Assembly: GCF_000003605.2 (NCBI RefSeq)
Contig: NW_003109080.1
Location: 404,129-416,339 of the forward strand
DNA: 12,211 bases
Direction: 5' to 3'
DNA from: Saccoglossus kowalevskii
Lineage: Eukaryota; Hemichordata; Enteropneusta; Harrimaniidae
In this document: in pieces, positions 1 to 7,770 of the stretch
Position numbering within the stretch: position 1 is the first letter of the stretch
How the letters are laid out: every line of letters starts with the position of its first letter
Notes under the pieces: model-generated
The model's input: the letters and a program-made list of their open reading frames with translations, nothing else
Databases searched by the model: none
Told to the model about the DNA's origin: nothing
Made by a program: the position numbers and the translations under genes

Positions 1-568
1 GAGACATGCTTGGATTGATCGAGTTCAAACTTCACACACACAAGGTACATCATGTCACAAATATGTATGTGCATTTGTTTCATGATCTCATTAACGATAG
101 CCAAATGGCGGCCGCTTTAAGGCCGAAAATGCATTGAAATCGCACATTTTCACCATTCCGGACCCGTATCTCAGTTATGCATGGATGAATTTTGTTCAAA
201 TTTGGTACATACATTAAACATAATAGGACCTTGATGCACGTCTTTTTTTTCGGATCAAGTTCGAAATGGCTGACTGGCGGCCATTTTGTTAAAGAATTCA
301 GTTCTGGATCCGTATGCAAGACATGTCTGGATTGATCAAGTTCAAACTTCACACACACATGGTACATCATGTCACAAATAGATATGTGCCTTTGTTTCAT
401 GATCTGCTTAACAATAGCGGAATGATGGCCATTTTAAGGCCGAAAATGCATCAAAATCACGTATTTTCACAATTCCAGAACCGGATCTCAGTCATGCATG
501 GATGGATTTTGTTCAGATTTAGCACAATGTGTTGTACATATGCAGGTGCATTTCGGTCATGATCTGCT
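1..568. repeat. Diverged tandem satellite, 317-bp period of two ~158-bp halves
   Basis: Landmarks recur exactly 317 bases apart: GACATG at 3 and 320, GGCCGAAAATGCAT at 121 and 438, ATGCATGGATG at 177 and 494. Within each 317-bp unit the two halves are related: each has (C)GGA(T/C)CCGTAT, then a TGGAT...GTTCAAA block, then TGGC(G)GCCATTTT. The array therefore reads A1 (to about 160), B1 (to 319), A2 (to about 477) and a truncated B2 fused to A-type sequence that ends near 568. It is cut by the window edge. Short open frames inside it are not genes. Confidence 0.85.
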
Positions 569-589
569 TTGAATGTATATGTCACTCAA

Positions 590-830
590 ATGTGAACGGA
601 ACGGGGACGTGTCATTGACAATGACTTGTTTTGATTGGCTGAACGAGACCGAAGAACGATTTGCGAATTCAGTTCCCTGATTGGCTGAGAACAGTTCTAT
701 TTTTATTGTCGTGTTGCGGTTTCTTTTATTTTTACTGGACTACGTCTTCGAATATTATCAAATAAAAGCCAGATCGCGCGGTAAAGTCTCGCAAACATTT
801 CCTCCACACACGTAGATTGTATAAACTACA
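590..830 (+). promoter_or_regulatory. Putative ZNFX1 core promoter with CCAAT and TATA-like elements
   Basis: Inverted CCAAT boxes (ATTGGCTGA) lie at 634-642 and 680-688, about 80-125 bases upstream of a TATA-like AATAAAAG (761-768) followed by a short GC-rich patch (GATCGCGCGG, 772-781). A start site near 790-800 would fit TATA spacing. The relation to ZNFX1 is inferred from strand, position and the downstream donor at 900. AATAAA inside the TATA-like box could alternatively be a poly(A) signal of some upstream transcript. Confidence 0.35.
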
Positions 831-855
831 AGTAATTTATTATAGATTGCAACTA

Positions 856-899
856 ATGGTTTCGATATTGTTCCAATGTTTTGTAATGGTTGTGTATGG
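856..899 (+). other. Candidate first coding exon of ZNFX1
   Basis: A strong donor, GG|GTGAGC, lies at 900-905. Joined to the acceptor at 1911 it keeps the reading frame (GG plus A makes Gly). In that frame an ATG at 856 (and a second at 886) is open to the donor, encoding about 14 residues beginning MVSILFQ. A TATA-like AATAAAAG lies about 90 bases upstream at 761-768, which would give a 5' UTR of about 60 bases. The model is internally consistent but rests on signals alone; the true first exon could lie outside the window. Confidence 0.3.
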
Positions 900-1039
900 G
901 TGAGCTGTGGGTTGTTCAAGTCTAGTACATGTACTCATATGATCTTCTTGACTTACTGGGAAGCTCGATAATATTCCTGACTAATTTACTCAAATGTTCA
1001 CATGTATTTTAATATCGCACAAAACGACCTTAGCCCGAC

Positions 1040-1260
1040 CTCCCGTGAAAAAAAGCGAAAACGAACGAGGCGCCACACTTTTAAGGGATGACAATCGAAT
1101 GCACAGACCATGCAGCCAACCAGAAAAAAATGAATATGCAAATCTTGTGTCGCTTTCGTTCAGCCAATCAACTCAAAGAATGTGAACGAAAGGGAGTCGA
1201 AACGAACAAAAGTACAGCGTCTGACCAATCATATTATTCTTTTCGTTTCGTTTCGTCCAT
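1040..1260. promoter_or_regulatory. Cluster of IRF/ISRE-like GAACGAA/TTTCG motifs and CCAAT boxes
   Basis: GAAA-AC-GAAC at 1057-1066 has the 6-base period of an IRF/ISRE site with one mismatch. TGAACGAAAG (1183-1192) pairs with CTTTCGTTCA (1153-1162) as a 10-bp inverted repeat. GTCGAAACGAAC follows near 1197-1206, and (TTTCG)3 lies at 1241-1255. CCAAT boxes lie at 1164-1168 and 1225-1229 on the plus strand, between these motifs. The 5-base period of TTTCG differs from a canonical ISRE, so the IRF reading is tentative. Under the 900-1911 intron model the cluster is intronic. Confidence 0.35.
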
Positions 1261-1609
1261 GCATTTAGCAAGTTCACTAATTACATAGACAACACCATGA
1301 CGCCAAAATGACCTCAATCAATTGGTTTATAACATGGCAGAATGTCACTTACTACTATGTATAGCAATGGTGTATGTGTTGTTTCTTGTTGAGAAATAAT
1401 AATATAAAACGAGATGGCGAAACTGCAGTATTGGTTGTGTTTCATTAGTTTTATTGTACTTACGTTACTATTGTACTATTGGTTTCGAGGACGTAAAAAG
1501 AGACATATATAGTTTTCTTCGAGGGGATACACACAGCGTTCGAGAATGATTTTTATAGTCTCCAGAAAAAAACATAATAATATTAATAATCAATTCAACT
1601 TAAACTATA

Positions 1610-1708
1610 GTTTGCGTAGCTTAAGATTCCGCTGGGTATGGTATAGTTTATATTAATATTAATAACTATACCCTACCGCTCTTCTCACTAACCTTAAGCG
1701 TCGCAAAC
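1610..1708. repeat. Imperfect inverted repeat (foldback) about 99 bp long
   Basis: The left arm (1610-1648) and the reverse complement of the right arm (1664-1708) share the blocks GTTTGCG, GCTTAAG and GGTATAGTT in the same order, separated by mismatches and a 6-base length difference. The loop is an AT-only, nearly palindromic stretch of about 15 bases (TATTAATATTAATA). The structure could be a decayed foldback MITE or a transcribed hairpin. No target-site duplication is clear. Confidence 0.7.
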
Positions 1709-1905
1709 ATTTCTATATTAGGTTACAATTTGTATGATGTTGTTTCTACTTTGTTACATTTTATTTGTTTGAACTGCTTTTGCGTTTAAATCCAACATAA
1801 CCGACAACATTTAAACGTAGTCCAACTACATCAAAAGTTTATTCAATGGACGTCCCTGTAACCCGTAGCAATCATGGTATGTATAAGTTTAAATATGTCT
1901 TAATA

Positions 1906-1911
1906 TTACAG
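1906..1911 (+). promoter_or_regulatory. Splice acceptor at the start of the main ZNFX1 exon
   Basis: TTACAG follows a T-rich stretch and a branch-like CTTAAT about 15 bases upstream. In-frame stop TAA lies at 1901-1903, just before the acceptor, and the open frame begins right after it. The first base of the exon (1912) is the third base of a split codon. The predicted N-terminal residues after splicing (YRNNRDNYSD...) are R/N-rich, like the disordered N-terminus of vertebrate ZNFX1. Confidence 0.7.
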
Positions 1912-4091
1912 ATATAGAAACAATAGAGACAACTATTCAGATACAACTGCAAGGCCACCAGAGAAAAGGGTGAAACAGGAAATACATTCAATTGGTTACA
2001 AACGATTACAAGAAATTAAAACTAAAGATGCCACAGAAATTGTGCTGACTCTGAACACAGGGCGAAGTGGCTTGAAGGAATTGCTGGCTGAGCCTCTTAT
2101 TCGGAAAGACCTATTTGTTCTACTACTGAGTGCCTTGTCCAAAGCCTGTGATTGTGATACTTCTCCACAATTATTAAACGGCCTACTTGGCACTTTAGTT
2201 TCTACTGACTTTTTAATTCGACATCTCACCCTGTTTTTTGCACAGCTGCCTGCCGAATACAGCCACTGCAAAATCCAGGAATTCCCACAACAGATAAAAG
2301 ATGCTGTGAAAGTAATGAAGACAATTCTAGATCGTATGCCTGACCATTTCGTGGATATAATTCCACCAACCAGTACTCTTGAAGGTGCCATTAATCAACT
2401 GCGGATTTCCAGTGATGTAATAGATACTGAAATTACGCTGATGCTCGAAGACCTGAAACAGATAACAGGGGATCTTATGCAAACCCGCAAAAATGATAAA
2501 CATAAAGACATGTTGGTTGATCTATCTGAGGAAGAGCCTCCTAACAACTTCCGAGATATTCCTATTTTCCCTGATGTTAAAGATATTCATATGGATGTCG
2601 AACCATTCATTAGACCAAACATTGTCTCTGGGGGATACAAAGGAGTGGAACACTATCTCGATGTTCAGTTCAGATTGCTTCGTGAAGACTTCATGGCTCC
2701 TCTACGTGATGGTATATCAGCTTACCTGACCATGCAGAGAAACCCTCAAGCAAAGGGCTCGAATCTACAAGACATACGGCTCTATTATGGCGTGCACATT
2801 GAATACCCTTTGTGCACCTTGCATGGAATTGTTCATAAAATAAAGTTTGATCAGACACGACTGAAACATGTGAGATGGCAGTCAAGTAAAAGATTGATAT
2901 ATGGATCTCTGCTTTGCCTGTCCAAGGATGATTTTAATACTCTTATATTTGCCACCGTAGCTAATCGTGATGCTAAAGACCTTGAACAAGGATATCTGGA
3001 GGTTAGATTTGAAGACTCAACACAAGTTTCAACAATCTTACCAAAGGATGAGTTTATTTTAGCCGAGACATCAGCATATTTTGAAGCCTACAGGCATGTC
3101 CTGCATGGTTTACAAGAAACAACTGAAGAAAACATGGCATTCAAAAAGTACATTGTCAAAGCTGCTACATCCGTTGATTCACCTATGTATTTGCGAAGGG
3201 GATATGCAGCATATGACTTACGACCATTAGTGGAAGAACCGAGGAAAGTTAGTCGTAATAGGCATTTGAATTTGGATGACTCTGATGGCGATTATGATTC
3301 TGATTCTGAAGATGAATATGAATACAAATACAGCTCTGAACCCCGCCTCAATCAATTAAAAAATGTGCCCTTGCTACAATTGAATCGATGGCCAAATGCA
3401 GCAAGCTTGAACTTTGATGAGACACAGTTAGCTGCTGTACAGACAGCATTGACCAAAGAATTTGCAATCATTCAAGGTCCACCAGGAACTGGGAAAACAT
3501 ATATTGGTCTTAAGATTGTGAGAGCACTGCTTTTTAACAAACACATCTGGGGTGTGAACAACTTAACAGGCGAGAAAGATCCACGACCTATCCTAATTGT
3601 GTGCTATACCAATCACGCTCTGGACCAGTTTCTTGAAGGTATTCAGAAGTTTCAAAAGACTAATCTAGTAAGAATTGGAGGTCGTAGTTCAAGTGAAACA
3701 TTAAAACAATATAACTTGAATTACCTAAAATCACAGATTCGTACAAGACGCAATATTCCAAAACATATATTTGCTGGATTGTGCTCTGCCAGAGATGATA
3801 TGCAGTATTTGAAGGAACCAATGGAGCGAGCTGCTGAGTTAATTGAAACTACCAGAAAGGGGATATTGAATGATGATTGTCTTTTGCCATTCATTTCTGA
3901 TACCCACTGGAACCGTCTCAGTGATGTGACTTCATCAATTTCTCGAGAGTACATTGGTATCCGTCAAGTTGGAACTTCCATACCACTCTGGCTTGGTCTT
4001 ACTGGTGAGGTATTTATGGTTCAGAATAGCAAAAACAAATCAGTGATTATGCACAAAGATGTGGATCATATTGTCAAAGAAGATAAGATGC

Positions 4092-4124
<33 letters not shown>

Positions 4125-7100
4125 ATGATGAAGAAAACTTAATCGATTTTGAGGAGGAAGCTGACATTCTTCAGTCCGAGCGGTTTTTAGATGATGAAGA
4201 TGATGATAATCTTTTTCTGTCACAGATTAATAACAAAAAAAGGGGAGGTGTTGCCAACCTAGCAAATACAAATATTGCTATGGACCTAGATGCAATTGCC
4301 CAGCAATCTGACAGAAGATCGTCTGTAGTTGGTGGTTGGACCGTACAACGAAAAAACAAACACCAATTGAAGCGTGATATTATACGTAAGTTGAACAGTA
4401 AAGACATGATGTCTGAGCAGGAGGCTTCCAAAATTGTTGATATATGGGCATTGAAGATAGATGATAGATGGAGATTGTATCGACATTGGGTAGCACAGTA
4501 TTGTGATGAGCAAAAAAACATACTCGGAAATCATCACCAATCCTACGAAGCAGCAAGTAAGCAACTGTCAGAAATCCAAGATCAAGAAAACCTTACAATA
4601 TTGAGAGAGGCTCTTGTCATTGGCATGACAACTACAGGTGCTGCCAAATATCGCAAATTGATTCAACAGGTTCAGCCCAAGATTGTTATTGTTGAAGAAG
4701 CAGCTGAGGTATTGGAGGCTCACATTATCACTACACTGACCAAAGGATGTGAACATCTCATTCTCATTGGTGACCATCAGCAGCTGAGACCTAATCCAAC
4801 TGTTTATAAGTTAGCCACCAAATTCCACCTGGACATATCCCTTTTTGAAAGAATGGTAAATAACAAGATGAGTTGTGAAAGATTAGGCCAACAGCATAGA
4901 ATGAGGCCAGAGATAGCTGAAATGATGAAACATTTCTATGATAACCTCTCCAACCATGAATCAGTCATGAATTTTGACAAGATAAGAGGAGTATCTTCAA
5001 ATATATTTTTCTTAGAGCATGATTTCAAAGAAGAAAATGTCAAAGACACTAAAAGCAAGTCAAACATTCATGAAGCGAAATTTCTAGCAGGATTATGCAA
5101 GTATTTCCTCCTCCAGGGCTACTCTCCATCCCAAATTACAGTTTTGACAACTTATACAGGTCAACTGTTTGCTCTTAGAAACGAAATGCCTAAACGACTC
5201 TTTGAAGGTGTCCGAGTTTGTGTTGTAGACAACTTTCAAGGTGAAGAAAATGATATTATTCTACTTTCTTTGGTGAGAAGTAATGAGGAAGGCAAGATTG
5301 GTTTCCTGAAGATATCAAATCGTATCTGCGTGGCACTCTCAAGAGCAAAACAGGGTTTCTACTGTATTGGAAACTTTGATCAGCTTGCCAAAGAGGGAGA
5401 TCTCTGGAGCAAGATCATTCATGATATGAGGAAAAGTGGACGTGTTGGAAAGCACTTGAAATTGACATGCCAGAACCACCCCCAGAATGTCATTCCTGTT
5501 TCAAAATATTCCGATTTCAGTGCAGCCCCGGAGGGAGGTTGTACCAGGCCATGCGAATATCGCCTTGATTGTGGCCATAAATGTGAGATGGTATGTCACC
5601 CACGTGACCAAGACCACAAGGAATATAAGTGTAGAAAACCTTGTGAGAAAGTAATCTGTGAGTTTGGTCATAAGTGTGCTAAATATTGTTACCAGCCCTG
5701 TGAAAGTAGCTGCAGTGTTGCCGTGAAGAAATTATTGCCTAAGTGTGGCCATTCCCAAGTCATGCCATGCCATAAAGATCCAATATATGCTGAATGCAAA
5801 TCTCGCTGTGCAAAGAAGCTTCCTTGCGGTCACTCTTGTCTTAAATTGTGTGGAGAGTTGTGTACACGAAGTGATGAGTGTAAAGAAGTTGTTCAGCGTA
5901 CAGACTGGCCTTGTGGACACAAAGTAAAAGTTAAATGCTCAGATAAACCTGATGTATGTCCTGCACCTTGTAATACAACACTAAAGTGTGAACACACATG
6001 TACAGGAAGTTGTGGAAAATGCCGAAGTGGTCGACTACATATACAATGCACAATGAAATGTGGCCGAACATTGGTGTGTGGTCATAGCTGTACTGAGCCA
6101 TGTACTCGCAATTGTCCACCATGCAAAAAAAAATGTGAGAATCGATGCAAGCACAGTAAGTGTCCTAAGAAGTGTGGTGACTTGTGCAAGCCATGTAAGG
6201 AGCCATGTTACTGGCAATGTATTCATCAAAAATGTACTGCAAAATGTGGTGATTTGTGTGTCAGAACACGGTGTGACATGCCATGTGAAAAAATACTTCG
6301 CTGTAAACATCCCTGCATTGGACTGTGTGGTGAACCATGTCCACGAAAATGCAGGATATGTCACAAAAATGATGTCACAGAAATATTTTTTGGGACTGAG
6401 GATGAAGATGATGCTCGTTTTATTCAGTTGTTGGACTGTCCACATTTTCTTGAAGTACAAGGTTTGGATCAGTGGATGGACATGGCTGAGAGTGGAGACT
6501 CAAACCACGACATACAATTTAAAGGATGTCCCAAATGTAAAACCCCCATACGAAAAAGTAATCGTTATGGTAACGTCATCAAGCAATGTTTGGAAGATAT
6601 CCAGAGAGTAAAGCAGAAGGTAATTGGTGATGATAACAATAGACAAAAAATAAAGAGACATCTGAATCGTGAACTCCTTGATGCTGAACAGGGAGAAAAT
6701 CGTTTGAAGCACTCAATTTGGAGAGAACTAAAGAGTATGCTTCAGCTTGATCTCACTGAGGAGCAGCTGGTTATGACAGAAAATAAAATCCTATTCTTAA
6801 AAGAAATATCGAAGATTAGGAACCGAGCAAATAGTAGCCGTCAACTCACATCGCTACGTTCAAGATTATCTGCTCTTGGCATCAGAAGACATCTCTTTTA
6901 TGGTTATAATGGTGGTGATAATGAGTTTTTTCCAATTGAAGATGAGTTATCAAAGCTTGAAAATTGGATAATGAAACCACGTTTACGTCTCAGTGAGCAG
7001 GAACTTGAGGATATCAGCACAGAAATACACAGACAAAGTGTTTTCTGTAATCTCATCACAATGAAATGTAATATAAAGAAAAATAAAGTTAAACTGTCAG

Positions 7101-7501
7101 ATACAGCTACAAGATACTTGGAAAAAGCCGAGAGAATACTTTGCAGTTCTATGCCCTTAACAGATCCACGAGATGATGAAGTCAAAGAACTTTTAAAGTG
7201 TGTCCAGAAGCTACACCCAGAATCAATGGCAAATATATCAGAAGAAGAACGTATTATGATCGTTAAAGCAATGGGATTTACTCCTGGTCATTGGTTTAAA
7301 TGTCCAAATGGTCATATATATGCTATTGGGGATTGTGGTGGGGCGACAGTAGAGGCAAAATGTCCAGAGTGCGATGCAGATATAGGAGGGAGACATCATA
7401 CACTGCGATCAGATAATAGACTTGCCAGAGAAATGGATGGTGCATCATATGCTGCATGGTCTGATCAAGCAAATATGGAAAATTATGAGTTTGATGAATA
7501 A
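1912..7501 (+). CDS. ZNFX1: ZNFX1 orthologue, SF1 RNA helicase with NFX1-type zinc fingers; main exon, 5' incomplete
   Basis: Residues are numbered with the codon at 1970 as 1; from there the frame is open for 1843 codons to TAA at 7499-7501. Order: helical N-terminal region with the family-typical stretch RDIPIFP to LLREDF (about 195-241); SF1 helicase core (482-1150); Cys-rich NFX1-type array (1191-1465); RING-like CxH/CPKC segment (about 1485-1523); helical, coiled-coil-like part (about 1530-1740); RZ finger (1778-1801); conserved tail EMDGA...AAWSD. Domain order and near full length match vertebrate ZNFX1 (about 1900 residues, from memory), so this is an orthologue, not merely a UPF1 relative. 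The codon at 1970 is GTG and cannot be the start: the frame stays open upstream to the acceptor TTACAG (1906-1911), adding an R/N-rich stretch, and the next in-frame ATG lies about 115 codons inside conserved sequence. Expected role: RNA binding and remodelling in antiviral or small-RNA defence. No frameshift or stop is seen. Confidence 0.95.
3413..5420 (+). other. ZNFX1: UPF1-like SF1 helicase core of ZNFX1
   Basis: Both RecA-like lobes are present. Q-motif-like FDETQ starts at residue 482. Walker A GPPGTGKT is at 503-510 (nt 3476-3499). Motif Ia is CYTNHALDQFL at 545-555. Walker B is IVIVEEAAE, with EEAA at 909-912 in place of the DEAA seen in UPF1; I recall the same EEAA in vertebrate ZNFX1, so it is not a defect. 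Motif III is GDHQQLRP (934-941), motif IV QHRM (975-978), motif V VDNFQGEE (1086-1093) and motif VI NRICVALSRAK (1117-1127). A long insert between motifs Ia and II (about 600-880) holds acidic low-complexity sequence and the family motif EEEADILQSER. All catalytic residues expected for ATP hydrolysis can be seen. Confidence 0.95.
4094..4129 (+). repeat. Coding trinucleotide repeat (GCT)7(GAT)5 encoding poly-Ala/poly-Asp
   Basis: Within the helicase insert, seven GCT codons are followed by five GAT codons, residues 709-720. The tract is pure and continues into GAA codons, with a second acidic run (DDEDDD-like) near 4190-4211. It sits in the disordered linker between motifs Ia and II, so length change should be tolerated. 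Codon purity suggests recent replication slippage and probable length polymorphism. Confidence 0.9.
5540..6364 (+). other. ZNFX1: NFX1-type zinc-finger array of ZNFX1
   Basis: Residues 1191-1465 are extremely Cys-rich with recurring CxH or xGH cores: CGHKC, FGHKC, CGHSQ, CGHSC, CGHKV, CEHTC, CGHSC, CKHSKC, CIHQKC and CKHPC, about ten in all, each followed by further Cys pairs. This is the NF-X1 finger pattern that follows the helicase in ZNFX1 and NFX1 relatives. It ends at CRICH, just before the conserved VTEIFFG segment. In the family this region serves nucleic acid or protein binding; the precise ligand here is not inferable. No zinc ligand is obviously lost. Confidence 0.92.
7289..7411 (+). 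other. ZNFX1: C-terminal RZ-type zinc finger of ZNFX1
   Basis: The tail contains FKCPNGH, then GDCGG, then CPECDADIGG. Likely zinc ligands are C1778, H1782, C1798 and C1801 (C-x3-H and C-x2-C, nt 7301-7372). This RZ finger is shared with the E3 ligase RNF213, where it supports ubiquitin transfer to non-protein substrates; whether ZNFX1 has such activity here is open. Its presence marks the C-terminus as complete. Confidence 0.88.
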
Positions 7502-7510
7502 CAAGCACGG

Positions 7511-7639
7511 GTATGTGATAGTAATATAGACACATATCTTCTTCAACTTTTAAAACTGCCTTAGCAGCCTGGTATGTTTTATTGCACATTCAAATATATT
7601 ACCATAATCATAATCAGTGTCCTTTCGTTTCGTTTCCAG
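7511..7639 (+). other. Probable intron immediately after the ZNFX1 stop codon
   Basis: A donor, CACGG|GTATGT, starts 9 bases after the TAA. The acceptor is a clean polypyrimidine tract, CCTTTCGTTTCGTTTCCAG, ending at 7639, giving a 129-base intron. Because the junction lies less than 50 bases after the stop, the transcript should escape the standard exon-junction nonsense-mediated decay rule. Presence of this intron also argues against the gene being a processed retrocopy. Confidence 0.6.
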
Positions 7640-7770
7640 GAAAGTGATGGCTGCATTCTGCATTCAACCATTAACCGACCAGGAGAGCAACTGTTTGAAG
7701 TGTGCGTGTTCACCAAGAAGAAGTCATGTAAATACAACTATGAAATTAAACTGGTTTTTTTTTTTTTTAA
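7640..7770 (+). other. Putative terminal exon: 3' UTR of ZNFX1
   Basis: The sequence after the acceptor at 7639 shows no continued conserved coding. A variant poly(A) hexamer ATTAAA lies at 7745-7750 with a T14 run at 7755-7768 that could be the U-rich downstream element. Other candidate hexamers lie much further on (ATTAAA 8617 and 8648; AATAAA 10295), so a longer 3' UTR cannot be excluded. Confidence 0.4.
7745..7768 (+). terminator. Candidate polyadenylation signal ATTAAA plus T14 tract
   Basis: ATTAAA is the commonest variant of the poly(A) hexamer. It is followed 5 bases later by 14 T residues. It lies about 245 bases after the stop codon on the genomic sequence, about 115 after removal of the proposed intron. 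The T run begins closer to the hexamer than usual for a downstream element, which lowers confidence. Confidence 0.35.

Larger units (their letters stand above)
570..1905. other. Upstream non-coding region of ZNFX1
   Basis: Apart from the promoter-like clusters, the candidate exon at 856-899 and the foldback listed separately, no protein similarity or RNA gene was recognised. A second TATA-like TATAAAAC occurs at 1403-1410. The sequence TCGCAAACATTTC occurs at 789-801 and again at 1701-1713, the latter overlapping the edge of the foldback. A donor-like ATG|GTATGT is at 1874-1882. Confidence 0.6.

Noticed and set aside
80-562. Open frames of 106 and 82 codons on both strands
   Set aside because: They lie within the tandem satellite and repeat with it; no protein family resemblance.
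909-912. EEAA in place of DEAA suggesting a dead helicase (protein residues 909-912, nt 4694-4705)
   Set aside because: The same variant is, as I recall, normal in ZNFX1 orthologues, and all other motifs are intact.
1877-1911. 35-base intron between donor GTATGT and acceptor TTACAG
   Set aside because: It is very short for an animal intron, and joining these ends in the ZNFX1 frame makes TG+A, a stop codon.
1970-1972. GTG as the translation start of ZNFX1
   Set aside because: It is not a normal animal start codon, the frame is open upstream to a splice acceptor, and no ATG lies here.
6035-6611. Open frames of 141 (minus) and 183 (plus) codons inside the zinc-finger region
   Set aside because: They are shadows of the Cys-rich ZNFX1 coding frame in other frames.
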